Assembly (NCBI RefSeq): GCF_001661965.1
Contig: NZ_LYWZ01000011.1
Span: 124,001-188,000, forward strand
Source: Croceicoccus mobilis
GTDB lineage: Bacteria > Pseudomonadota > Alphaproteobacteria > Sphingomonadales > Sphingomonadaceae
Direction: 5' to 3'
DNA: 64,000 nt
Part shown: positions 18,207-27,194 of the stretch, piece by piece
How positions within the stretch are numbered: position 1 is the first letter of the stretch
Layout: every line of letters starts with the position of its first letter
Made by a program: the position numbers and the translations under genes
The notes under the pieces: model-generated
Databases searched by the model: none
Told to the model about the DNA's origin: nothing
Seen by the model: the letters and a program-made list of their open reading frames with translations, nothing else

Positions 18207-19421
18207 AGTCTCGGACGCCGGTTCGAGCGCCGATGCCACCGGCGTGGTGCGCGGCAGGATCTGATAGGGCTGCTGCTCGTCCTCGGGCACGGCCTCGGCC
18301 CGCGCCATGCGCCACAAGGCAAAGGCCAGACCGCCTGCGCCCAATGCGCCGGTGAACAGGAACAATCCCCCTGCCCCAAGCCCGGCGATCACTGCAGAGC
18401 CCAGCAACGGCCCCGCCGCCGCTCCGGCGGAATAGGCGAGGATCAGCACACTGCTCGCGCTCAGCTGCTCCTCGACCGTCAGTCGGTCGTTCGCATGGGC
18501 GACGCATAGCGGATAGAGTGAGAACGCCAGCCCGCCAAACAGCCCGCTCAGCGCCAATACCGGCAGCCGCCCGCTGGCAAAGGCCAGCAGCACCGACACG
18601 ACGGCCAGCCCCGCCAGCACGAAGGTAATGACAAGCCGCCGATCGAACCGATCCGAAAGCCGCCCCAGCGGCCATTGGAGCGCCACCCCTCCGGCAATGA
18701 CGACCGAAACGAACAACGCCACGTCGGTAAAGGAAAAGCCCGACCGACGCGCAAACACCGCGCCAAGGCCATAGAAAGCCCCCAGCACCAGCCCGGTAAT
18801 CGCCACGCCAACCGTGCCCAGCGGCGACGCGCGATAGAGCGCGAAAATCGAAAACGGCACGGGTTCATGGATTGGCGGGCCGGAGATCTTCGTCAGCAGA
18901 ACGGGCACGGCAGACAGCGACACCAGCACGGATGACACGATGAAGGGCAGCATGGGCCCGCCCTCCAGCTTAAGCAGGAACTGCCCCGCCGCCTGACCGG
19001 CATAGACCGCGATCATATATGCAGCGAGGATACTGCCGCGCGTCGTCGCATCGGCGCGATGGTTGAGCCAGCTTTCGATGCAGATGAACACACCGGCAAC
19101 GCACATGCCGTCGACAAGCCGGAGCATCGTCCAAAGCGCCACGTTCTGCCACAACGCATAGATCAGCGTGCTGGCCGACAGCACCGTCACCACCGTCGCA
19201 AACAGGCGGATATGCCCGACCTCTCGCACAAGCCGCGGCATGCGGATCGATCCGACGACAAGGCCGAGGAAATAGGCAGACGCCATCACGCCGATCAGCG
19301 GCGCGGCTGCGCCTGCCCCTTCCAGCCTGACGGCCAGAAGCGTTGGCATGAAGCCATTGCCCGTCATCAGCACGAGGACGGCGAACAACAGCCCGCGAAT
19401 ATCGATCACCGGGTTACGCAC
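18198..19421 (-). CDS. MFS transporter (YcaD-like)
   Basis: This carrier of 407 residues has 12 predicted membrane helices and resembles the YcaD/UMF-like MFS group: GNGFMPTLLAVRLEGAGA lies in TM1, and a GRLSDRFDRR loop lies between TM8 and TM9. No transport substrate can be inferred. I chose the GTG at 19421, which has AAGGGG five bases upstream and gives an N-terminus immediately before TM1. A TTG at 19457 would add 12 residues. The 3' end overlaps that of the sulfotransferase gene by 9 bases on the opposite strand. The ABC-F gene ends 52 bases upstream on the same strand. Confidence 0.82.
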   Translation of the reverse strand: MRNPVIDIRGLLFAVLVLMTGNGFMPTLLAVRLEGAGAAAPLIGVMASAYFLGLVVGSIRMPRLVREVGHIRLFATVVTVLSASTLIYALWQNVALWTMLRLVDGMCVAGVFICIESWLNHRADATTRGSILAAYMIAVYAGQAAGQFLLKLEGGPMLPFIVSSVLVSLSAVPVLLTKISGPPIHEPVPFSIFALYRASPLGTVGVAITGLVLGAFYGLGAVFARRSGFSFTDVALFVSVVIAGGVALQWPLGRLSDRFDRRLVITFVLAGLAVVSVLLAFASGRLPVLALSGLFGGLAFSLYPLCVAHANDRLTVEEQLSASSVLILAYSAGAAAGPLLGSAVIAGLGAGGLFLFTGALGAGGLAFALWRMARAEAVPEDEQQPYQILPRTTPVASALEPASETSD

Positions 19422-19472
19422 GGCGGCCCCTTTATAAACCGCCTTGCCATGGGGCAAGGACAGTCGCGCCCC

Positions 19473-21341
19473 TTATTCGCCCTCGATTTCCTCAAGCTCT
19501 TCGCCAAGGCCAAGCCATTCGATCTCGACCGCTTCCAGCTTTTCGGCCTTTTGCGCGCGGCGCGAGAGTAGATCGCTCATCTTCATGCCCGAAAGCGACG
19601 GGTCGGCGCTGGCCGGTTCGTACATGGCGCGGTCCAGTTCCTTGATTTCGGACTGGAGCTTTTGCATCGCCTTCTCGACCTTCGACAGCTCGGATTTGAC
19701 GAAGCGCGCCTTCGCACGCGATTTTGCGGTGTTGCCAGCAGGCTTTTTCGCAGGCGCCTTTTTATCGGCCTTCGGCTGGTTCCGGCCCAGCACGAAGTCG
19801 ATGTAATCATCCATGCTGCCCGCATACTCGCGCGCCGTGCCTTCATCGACCAGCACGAGCCGGTCGGCGGTCAGTTCGACCATGTGGCGATCGTGGCTGA
19901 TGAGGATAACCGCGCCCGAATAATCGTTCAGCGCCTGGATCAAGGCCTCACGCGCATCGACGTCGAGGTGGTTCGTCGGCTCGTCGAGGATGAGGAGATG
20001 AGGCGCATCGCGGGTGATGATGGCAAGCGCCAGACGCGCGCGTTCGCCGCCCGACAGCTTTTCGACCTTCTGCTCCGCCCTTGGCCCGGAAAAGCCGAAG
20101 CGGCCGAGCTGCCCGCGCACCGCGGCGGGCGTCTTGCCTTCCATCGCGCGGGTCATGAGCTGCAGCGGGGTCTCGTCGCTCGCCAGTTCCTCCACCTGAT
20201 ACTGGGTGAAATAGCCTGCCTTCATCTTGCCGGGCGCATTGATCTCCCCTTCTGCCGGCGCAAGCTGCGATGCCAGCAGGCGCGCCAGCGTCGTCTTGCC
20301 ATTGCCGTTGCGGCCCAGCAGCGCGATGCGGTCATCCGCATCGATGCGAAGATTGAGCCGCTTCAATACCGGCGGCGCATCGCCATAGCCGACAGCCGCG
20401 CCATCCAGATTGATCATCGGGGACCGCAATTCACCCGGCGACGGAAAATCGAAGCTGAGCGAAGGATCATCGGCAAGTGCCGCAATCGGCTGCATTTTTG
20501 CGAGCATCTTGGCACGCGACTGCGCCTGTTTCGCAGTCGATGCACGCGCCGAATTGCGGGCGACGTAATCCTGCAGCTTCTTGCGCTGCGCTTCCTGCGA
20601 TGCACGCGCTGCCTCAAGCTGCGCGGCGCGTTCGGCCCGCTGTTTTTCAAACGCGTCATAGCCGCCCGAATAGAGCGTCAGCTTGCCGCCCTGCAGATGC
20701 AGGATATGGTCGACGACCTTGTTGAGCAGGTCGCGTTCGTGGCTGATCACCAGCAGCGTCGCGGGATAGCTTTTCAGGAAATTCTCAAGCCAGAGCGTCG
20801 CCTCGAGGTCGAGGTGGTTCGACGGTTCATCGAGCAGCAGCACATCGGGTTCGGAAAACAGCAGCGCGCCAAGGGCAACGCGCATCTTCCACCCGCCCGA
20901 AAAGCTATCGAGCGGACGCTTCTGCATCTCTTCGTCGAAACCCAGACCGCTCAAAATCTTCGCCGCGCGAGCCGGGGCGCTATACGCATCGATGGCGAGA
21001 AGACGTTCGTGCACATCGCCCAGACGGTTCGGGTCGGTGCAGGTTTCGGATTCCTCCAGCAGCGCGGCGCGTTCGGTATCGGCGGCCAGCACAACCTCTT
21101 CGGGCGTGGCCTGTCCGGCGGGCGCTTCCTGCGCGATATAGCCAAGACGGGCGCGATTGGGCTTCGAGATCTCGCCCTCGTCCGGCTCAAGCTCTCCGAT
21201 CAGCGTCTTCATCAGCGTGGACTTACCCGCGCCATTGCGCCCGATCAGACCGACGCGCGCGCCCTGCGGGATCGAGGCGCTCGCCCCCTCGATAATCGGT
21301 CGGCCGCCAAGCCGGACGGTAATGGCATCAATCGTAAGCAT
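19473..21341 (-). CDS. ABC-F family ATPase (Uup/YheS-like ribosome-associated)
   Basis: This soluble twin ABC ATPase has 622 residues and no membrane segments. The first cassette has Walker A GRNGAGKST near residue 35 and DEPSNHLDLEAT; the second has GRNGNGKTT and LILDEPTNHLDVDAR. An Arg/Lys/Gln-rich interdomain linker lies around residues 230-285, and a charged C-terminal coiled coil of about 80 residues follows a Lys/Ala-rich stretch. Together these are the hallmarks of ABC-F translation factors, which act in the ribosomal E site. The C-terminal coil favours Uup or YheS over EttA. It is not expected to be an antibiotic-resistance ABC-F, although that cannot be excluded. Confidence 0.9.
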   Translation of the reverse strand: MLTIDAITVRLGGRPIIEGASASIPQGARVGLIGRNGAGKSTLMKTLIGELEPDEGEISKPNRARLGYIAQEAPAGQATPEEVVLAADTERAALLEESETCTDPNRLGDVHERLLAIDAYSAPARAAKILSGLGFDEEMQKRPLDSFSGGWKMRVALGALLFSEPDVLLLDEPSNHLDLEATLWLENFLKSYPATLLVISHERDLLNKVVDHILHLQGGKLTLYSGGYDAFEKQRAERAAQLEAARASQEAQRKKLQDYVARNSARASTAKQAQSRAKMLAKMQPIAALADDPSLSFDFPSPGELRSPMINLDGAAVGYGDAPPVLKRLNLRIDADDRIALLGRNGNGKTTLARLLASQLAPAEGEINAPGKMKAGYFTQYQVEELASDETPLQLMTRAMEGKTPAAVRGQLGRFGFSGPRAEQKVEKLSGGERARLALAIITRDAPHLLILDEPTNHLDVDAREALIQALNDYSGAVILISHDRHMVELTADRLVLVDEGTAREYAGSMDDYIDFVLGRNQPKADKKAPAKKPAGNTAKSRAKARFVKSELSKVEKAMQKLQSEIKELDRAMYEPASADPSLSGMKMSDLLSRRAQKAEKLEAVEIEWLGLGEELEEIEGE

Positions 21342-21390
21342 CGCGGCCCGATAGCAGTGCTTTCGCGACTGCGAAACAGCGGAAGCGCCA

Positions 21391-22287
21391 TCAGGCCGAA
21401 ATCACCGCACTTCCGGGGGTGGCGATGCCCTCTTGCTGGAAAGCGCGGAGCACGCGCAGGTTCACATCGGATTCGAACGCCTTTTCAAACCGCGTGTCGA
21501 GGACATAGGCCTTGAGCCGCAGGCGCACCCCGACAAGATGCGTCGTCGACCATTGATTGACGAGGATAACGACCGGTTTTGCAAGGAATACGAACCGGCT
21601 CGACAACACGGCCTCGTTCACGATTTCCCTTGCTCTTTCAATGTCCTGATCGGCGGCGATAAGAAAGTCCATCACCACCTGCATGTCGAGCGCGCCGTAA
21701 TTGCCCGACGATGTCACATCGGACAGGAACTTGCTGTTGGGGATGGTGACGGTGTTGTCGTCCAAAGTCTGCATGCGCACGGAACGCAGGCCGATGGCGG
21801 TGATGTCGCCATATTCGCCGCCAAAATTGACCCGGTCGCCCACCTGAAACGGACGGTCGAGCATGACGATGACGCCCGCGATGAACGATGCCACCAGATC
21901 CTTCATCGCGAAACCTACCGCCACCGCGACCGTACCGCCGATCAGGGCCAGCGTCGTTTCATCGAACCGGAACGAGAGCAGAAGGACGATAACCGTCGTC
22001 GCGACATAGACGATGAACTGCCCGATGGTCGAAACCTTGTGCAGCGTCAGGCGGCGGGAAGAGAATTCCGAGCCAAATGCCGTGACGAAGCGCGAAAGCA
22101 GGCGCAGCAGCGCCCACGCGCCCGCGATTACGAAGACAGAGCTGATGACCCCGCCCCAGCGCACCACATCGGCCAGCCGGTTGATCGTATTGACGTCGAT
22201 ATCTTCCTGCGCCAGCGCCGGTACCGCCCAGATCGCGGCCAGTCCGGCAAAGGCGCACGCGATGCGGCGAAGGGATTGTTTCACCAT
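21391..22287 (-). CDS. MscS-family mechanosensitive channel
   Basis: This inner-membrane small-conductance channel has 298 residues. An N-terminal signal-like helix ends near ALAQE (about residue 27), and transmembrane helices follow. TM3 and the beta domain show the family pattern: GGTVAVAVGFAMKDLVASFI, DRPFQVGDRV, then the DDNTVTIPNSKFLS strand. The length matches E. coli MscS (286). The ATG at 22287 shares its first base with the TGA stop of the upstream NTPase gene (TGATG), and GGAG lies eight bases before it, so the two proteins are translationally coupled. It may release osmolytes on hypo-osmotic shock, possibly under control of its neighbour. Confidence 0.9.
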   Translation of the reverse strand: MVKQSLRRIACAFAGLAAIWAVPALAQEDIDVNTINRLADVVRWGGVISSVFVIAGAWALLRLLSRFVTAFGSEFSSRRLTLHKVSTIGQFIVYVATTVIVLLLSFRFDETTLALIGGTVAVAVGFAMKDLVASFIAGVIVMLDRPFQVGDRVNFGGEYGDITAIGLRSVRMQTLDDNTVTIPNSKFLSDVTSSGNYGALDMQVVMDFLIAADQDIERAREIVNEAVLSSRFVFLAKPVVILVNQWSTTHLVGVRLRLKAYVLDTRFEKAFESDVNLRVLRAFQQEGIATPGSAVISA

Positions 22288-25200
22288 CACCTTTTCTCCC
22301 TGACGATCAGGTTCTGGCGGGCAAGCAGGCGCACCACCTCGATCCACCAGTGCAGCGCGATCTGGTAACCGCCGTCGGTTTCCACGGCGACGCCCATGCG
22401 TTCCAACCTGCGCAAAGCGTCACTGACCATCATGTCGGGCAGGTCGGTACTGGCGCGAATGGCGCGCACATCGGCGAAATCCATTTGCAGGATCACGCGC
22501 AGCACGAATAGCGCAGGCATGGGAAGCGCCGCCAGCGTATCGACCGGCGGCGTGTCGAAGGTCCGCACCGTCACCCTTTGGTCGCGGCCATCCACGAACA
22601 GGGATCGCCGCCATGTGTCCAGCGCGATCGCCGGGTTGCCGCTGACATAATCGGTCAAACGCTCGAAATAGCCGCGTTTGCGGCGTTCGATGGGGGACAC
22701 GTCCTCACCGAATTCAAAGACGCCATCGTCGATCATGTCGGAAAAATCGGGGTCGATCCCGGCTTGCGCCGTCCGCCGTTCGATCAGGGAACGCAGCTCG
22801 GCTGCAGACCAGTGCGGCAATTCGATCATGGTGTCGAACAGGATCCGGTCGCTGCGCGCGCGCTGGAGGAAACGCCACGACGCTTCGGAGATCGTGAACA
22901 CCCAGCGGCAGCGCGGTCCGCTGGCGCGGGCCAGCGTGATCAGCCGGTCCAGTTCCGACAGCCCGCCAATCGCGGGCACGATCAGGCGCTGGATGTCATC
23001 GACCATGATGAACAGATGCTCGCCCTCACCCGAGATGAAACCCGCGCCCACGCCTGCATCTGCCAGCAGGGCGTCAAGCGCATCAGGCCCCGGACATTGC
23101 GGAATTTCGAGCGAGATGATCCGGCATTCCTCACCGCAATTCTCGGCAAGGTCGTGCAGGAAAGAAGATTTGCCAAGCCCGCGTTCGCCAATCACCAGCG
23201 TCAGCGATCCCGCCTTAACCTGCGGCAGCGGGTTTTGCCCCGGCCTCTCGCGGCCCGTGCGCAGCTTTGCGGGTAGGCGATGCGGTTCGAATACCGCCAG
23301 CGTTTCCGGCGGCAGGCGGTGGAACCGACCGCTCGCCTTGTCCTGCGCGACCTGCTTTTCCGCAGCAAGGCGTGAACGCTGATCCAGCATTTCGCGCACC
23401 AGCGCGACGTCGCGAATGCGGCGCGCAATGATCAGCCGCATGCCTTTTAAAAGCAGGAGCAGCCCCACGGCGATCCGCCCCAGATTGCCGGTAATGCCGC
23501 CTGGATCGCGCGCCACCCAGCGCAGCAGCGCGCTATCGCTTGCCTGCGCATCGGCAAGCCGCACGATGCGTTCGCGCCACCAATGGGCCAGCAGGACCGC
23601 GACGACCGGCACCAGCAGCCACGCCGCCGTCACCACCCAGTTATAGATTGCCCCGCGCCCGACGACCGCGCGCGTCAGGTTGAGCATCAGGCCGATCACC
23701 AGAAGCGAGCCCGCCAACAGCTTCAGCGACCGCCAGCGCAGCGCCGCGCGCGGATCTTCGCGCCGCCGCCCGCTTGCCAATTCATTGACGAGCCGCACCA
23801 GCACCACCGTCGCCAGCGACCAGAACAGCACGATCCAGACAAAGCGCAGGCCCGATACGACCAGCTCGTCTGGCCAGAGCCACCAGAGCAGTGCTGTCAA
23901 AATCAGCCAGTCGAGAGGACCGCGAATGCCGCGCCAATGCCGCAGCGCCGCAGTCTGAAGTGACAGTGCCATGGTCCGCGGACGCTTTCGCGCCGCCTCC
24001 ACCTCAGCCCGCGTAAGGATGACATCGCCGCGCCTGCGCCACCATGCGAAAAACAGCAGCAGCACGAATATCCGCAGCATCGCCAGGACGAAACCGGGGC
24101 TGGGCGTTGCCACCCGGTCGGCGAGGTCCATGAGCGTGCGCCGCCATGACTGCAGGTTGAAGCGCAATTCGAGCACGATTTCGGAAATCTCGCGCCGGAC
24201 CTGCGCCACGCCTTCCGCGCCGAATCCGGTAACCCGCGCGCGCTTGCCCACGCTTAGCGAGGTGAGCAGCGTCAACCGCGCATCGTTGAGCAGGTTCATC
24301 GAATTGCGCAGCGCCTCGCGCCGTTCCCATAGCTGCTCCAGATAGGCGGCACGAAGCTTGGCCGCATCGGCGACGAGCCCGGCAACCTCTCCGCGCAGAG
24401 CCCGCGTTTCAGGGGCATCGGGCAGCAGCGCGGGATCAAGCGAAGGGGGATCGAGTTGCGCCGAAGCGGGAATGTCGGGCGCATTCAAGGCGGCGCGCAG
24501 GTCGCGGCGGACCTGCGTCAATTCCGCCACCAGCTCACCGTATAGCGTATCGGCCCCGGTCTCGACCCCGCTGGCCGCGTCCTGCGAGCGGCGGCGCCAG
24601 CTATAGGCTTCCTCCATGATCGCATCGGGGCGATTGACGCTGCGCGCCAGATCGGAGCGGAACTGCGCCTGCGCCTGTTTCACTTTCAAGAGTCGTGCAT
24701 GCTCGCCCGCGATCAGGCGTTCGTGCTCGCTCGCGGCATTGATGGCGGCAAGCTGCGCATCGCTCAATTGCATGCGCGCGCGGTCGAGCTGCGCTTCGGC
24801 AAGGGCGATCGCGTCGCCAGCCCCGGAATTGATCCCGGATGCAGCGGCCAGCATCGCCAGCCTTTCAGGGGGCAATTGCAGGATGCGCCGCTTGGCGAGG
24901 ACGATCTGGTCCTTCAGCCAGGCGATGCGATCATCGGCAGAGGCATTTTCGCCCGGCTGCGGCACATCGTCAGGTGCCTCGCCTGCCAGCACGCTTCGTC
25001 CGTCGGCCAGCGGATTGACGTTCAGCACCAGCGGATTGGTCGGCCTGCCATCTAGAAACGCCCTCAATTCGCCAAGCTGCTGCGTCAGCGCCTCGATTTC
25101 GCGCGTATCGCTGCGGCCCTCGTCCTGCTCGCGCTGGAACGCGGCATGCTTTTGTGCGTGCTGCTCCAGCAATTGCTCGCGCCGTGCCTCGGGCAGACGC

Positions 25201-25571
25201 AGAAACGATGCCTCGGCCACGGCAAGCGCGGCCTGTTCGGGCGACAGCGTGGTAAGAGCGGTCGGGTCGGCGGCAGCGGCATCGAATACGGATTTTTCCG
25301 CCACCATCCGCTTAACCGCGCGAAGCCGCAGCACATCGGGCCCGCCGAGTGAATAGCGAAACAGGTCCGGCGCTGCGATCGCAGGGGAAAGATCGCCATC
25401 GGCCAGAGCGCGTATCCGCGCCGCCCGTCGCGCCGGCGTATCGGCCTCACCCGCCGGTGCGGATGGCGCAGCGCCCTGCCCCTGCGCCATGGCGGGCGAT
25501 ATGGGCATCACCGAAAAGATCGTCGCCGCTGCGGCAAGCGCGGGCGCAAGCAGGAAACGAAGCGGCTTCAT
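22287..25571 (-). CDS. Large membrane protein: signal peptide, coiled coil, transmembrane bundle, P-loop NTPase, winged helix
   Basis: I do not recognise a named gene. The 1094 residues divide as follows. A signal peptide covers about residues 1-30. An Ala/Gln/Arg-rich coiled-coil periplasmic part runs to about 480 and resembles the porin-like region of MscK/MscM channels. About six or seven hydrophobic helices lie between about 485 and 715. A cytoplasmic P-loop ATPase follows, with Walker A GERGLGKSS near 793 and Walker B LFIMVDDIQ near 855, similar to ORC/AAA_16-type NTPases. The last part looks like a winged helix (SDALRRLERMGVAVETDGGY). I chose the ATG at 25571 because it gives a clean signal peptide; an extension to 25622 is Cys/Ser-rich. 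The stop overlaps the MscS start by one base. Confidence 0.8.
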   Translation of the reverse strand: MKPLRFLLAPALAAAATIFSVMPISPAMAQGQGAAPSAPAGEADTPARRAARIRALADGDLSPAIAAPDLFRYSLGGPDVLRLRAVKRMVAEKSVFDAAAADPTALTTLSPEQAALAVAEASFLRLPEARREQLLEQHAQKHAAFQREQDEGRSDTREIEALTQQLGELRAFLDGRPTNPLVLNVNPLADGRSVLAGEAPDDVPQPGENASADDRIAWLKDQIVLAKRRILQLPPERLAMLAAASGINSGAGDAIALAEAQLDRARMQLSDAQLAAINAASEHERLIAGEHARLLKVKQAQAQFRSDLARSVNRPDAIMEEAYSWRRRSQDAASGVETGADTLYGELVAELTQVRRDLRAALNAPDIPASAQLDPPSLDPALLPDAPETRALRGEVAGLVADAAKLRAAYLEQLWERREALRNSMNLLNDARLTLLTSLSVGKRARVTGFGAEGVAQVRREISEIVLELRFNLQSWRRTLMDLADRVATPSPGFVLAMLRIFVLLLFFAWWRRRGDVILTRAEVEAARKRPRTMALSLQTAALRHWRGIRGPLDWLILTALLWWLWPDELVVSGLRFVWIVLFWSLATVVLVRLVNELASGRRREDPRAALRWRSLKLLAGSLLVIGLMLNLTRAVVGRGAIYNWVVTAAWLLVPVVAVLLAHWWRERIVRLADAQASDSALLRWVARDPGGITGNLGRIAVGLLLLLKGMRLIIARRIRDVALVREMLDQRSRLAAEKQVAQDKASGRFHRLPPETLAVFEPHRLPAKLRTGRERPGQNPLPQVKAGSLTLVIGERGLGKSSFLHDLAENCGEECRIISLEIPQCPGPDALDALLADAGVGAGFISGEGEHLFIMVDDIQRLIVPAIGGLSELDRLITLARASGPRCRWVFTISEASWRFLQRARSDRILFDTMIELPHWSAAELRSLIERRTAQAGIDPDFSDMIDDGVFEFGEDVSPIERRKRGYFERLTDYVSGNPAIALDTWRRSLFVDGRDQRVTVRTFDTPPVDTLAALPMPALFVLRVILQMDFADVRAIRASTDLPDMMVSDALRRLERMGVAVETDGGYQIALHWWIEVVRLLARQNLIVREKR

Positions 25572-25670
25572 CGCGGTGGATGATGCAATCAACTTGCTGG
25601 CGCTGCAACAGGAAGCGCACAATGATCCTCCGCCTTCTTCACATGCTGTCTGGCGAAGATGTCGCCGCGC

Positions 25671-26756
25671 TTATCTGCGCAGCAGCGGAAGCCCCGCTAT
25701 CAGGCGGACAAGATCGCTCGCCTTGTTGATGTTCATCTTGGCATAAATATGCGCCGTATGGGTCCGCACGGTGGGTTCGCGCACATCCAGCTCCTGCGCG
25801 ATATGCTTGGCACTCATGCCTTTCGCCACGGCAACGGCCACCCGCACTTCCGCATCGGTCAGCTCATACATTTCCGCCAGCATCACGCCTGCATCCTGTG
25901 CGATCGCTCCCCGCTCCATGATCGCCATGGTAAGGCTGCGCCCTTCCACCAGCCGGGGCTGGAGATGCACGTGCCAGCGCTCTCCATTCATGTCGTCGGC
26001 AAGGAAGGATCCGCCGCGCATTCCCGTGCGCGTCGTCGCGCTGCGCAAGGTACGCTCCCACGCCGAATGGACACCAGGCGCCGGAAATCCGATCCGTCCG
26101 CCAGTGGCCGTGAACAGAAAACCGCTCTTGGCGAAAGAGGCAGCCGTTTCGTTCATGAAACATATGCGCCCGCAATGGTCGAGCAGGAGCATCGCCACGC
26201 CCACCGCATGCAGACCGCTCTGCGCGATGGCTGCGGACTGCTCGGCTTCGATCAGACGGCTTCGCGCGTTGATCATCCGCCGGTAATGCGGAGCGAGGCG
26301 GTCGATCCGGGCAATCGCCTCATCATCGAAATCGGCGTCGTCTTTGCCGCGGTGGCTGCCGATCAGGAACAGGCTGCCATCGCGCAGCTTCCCCATCGTG
26401 CCCACGCACCACAGGCTATCGTCGCCAAAGGCTCGGAGAAAGTCATTGAACATCCGGGAATCCATGAATTCCTGCGGCTTCATCATGTCGCTCGCCCGGC
26501 AGGCCCTGCCCGTGCTCAGCGACACGGGCGTCATGACATCGGCCCACGCATCCATCTTGTCGAAGCCGTGTTCGAGGTAGTATCGCCCCATCTCTTCCGG
26601 GAAATAATTGATCGCCTGATGAATGATCGCCCCGTCCGGCGCAAAGATCTGCAGGGTGCAGCTTCGGGCCCCGATCTCTCTGCAGATGACATCGGGGAGG
26701 TTTGCGAAAACGGCATCATCGTCCAGTGCGTCATAGATTTGGTCGATGATATCCAA
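25671..26756 (-). CDS. LuxR-family transcriptional regulator
   Basis: This DNA-binding regulator has 361 residues. The C-terminal 65 residues are a LuxR/FixJ helix-turn-helix: LTDAEVRVAVAVAKGMS, then AQELDVREPTVRTHTAHIYAKM. The N-terminal 290 residues look like a PAS/GAF-type sensory region and are not a typical acyl-homoserine-lactone domain as far as I can tell. Translation appears to start at a TTG (26756): AGGA lies seven bases before it and no ATG or GTG exists upstream before a stop at 26787. It lies 99 bases upstream of the NTPase-MscS operon on the same strand and may be cotranscribed with it or control it. Confidence 0.85.
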   Translation of the reverse strand: MDIIDQIYDALDDDAVFANLPDVICREIGARSCTLQIFAPDGAIIHQAINYFPEEMGRYYLEHGFDKMDAWADVMTPVSLSTGRACRASDMMKPQEFMDSRMFNDFLRAFGDDSLWCVGTMGKLRDGSLFLIGSHRGKDDADFDDEAIARIDRLAPHYRRMINARSRLIEAEQSAAIAQSGLHAVGVAMLLLDHCGRICFMNETAASFAKSGFLFTATGGRIGFPAPGVHSAWERTLRSATTRTGMRGGSFLADDMNGERWHVHLQPRLVEGRSLTMAIMERGAIAQDAGVMLAEMYELTDAEVRVAVAVAKGMSAKHIAQELDVREPTVRTHTAHIYAKMNINKASDLVRLIAGLPLLRR

Positions 26757-27194
26757 AAGCTTGTCCTGCTTCGCGATGAAGGTCCATTACTGGGACGTGA
26801 CCCGGTTCCTGCTCTTTTTACAAGGGTAGATGAGGTCATTTCGGAAAAATAATATCTTCAATCCAATAAGTCCTCTCGACCTTGTTACATTATTACAAAA
26901 AATGGGCAAAAAATGAAGGTCGTTTGGGCCTGTTGATTAAATATCCGCACATTCGTGACGCACGAGGCTTCATGCCAATACTTGCAATCCATAAGACGGT
27001 GGGAAACATTCGCATCCCCCGGCGATGACAGGCATCTCCCTGTTTTGATTGGGTTCTGCGCCAACTTATGCTATGGTCCGTGGACAAGGCGCTGGTCCGA
27101 CCTGGCGCTCTGGCGACGGGGCGGAAAAGCGCCACGCCACCATCACAAGGCCGCGACAGCGCCCGCCGGATCGGCGGAAAGGAGCGGTGGTGAC
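26757..27194. other. Intergenic region with AT-rich block between the LuxR regulator and the cmk paralogue
   Basis: These 438 bases contain no gene I can support. The part from 26840 to 26990 is clearly A/T-rich with several T and A runs and probably holds the regulator's promoter. The frame of the kinase gene is open back to 26955, but its translation there is rich in Cys, Trp and Arg, unlike coding sequence. Confidence 0.35.
27045..27072 (+). promoter_or_regulatory. Candidate sigma-70-type promoter for the cmk paralogue
   Basis: TTGATT at 27045-27050 and TATGCT at 27067-27072 are separated by 16 bases and lie about 120 bases before the kinase start. The match is by eye only and spacing is one base under optimum, so this is tentative. 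Confidence 0.3.

Noticed and set aside
19662-21515. Plus-strand frame of about 617 codons opposite the ABC-F gene
   Set aside because: It shadows the ABC-F coding sequence, with its Walker motifs on the minus strand.
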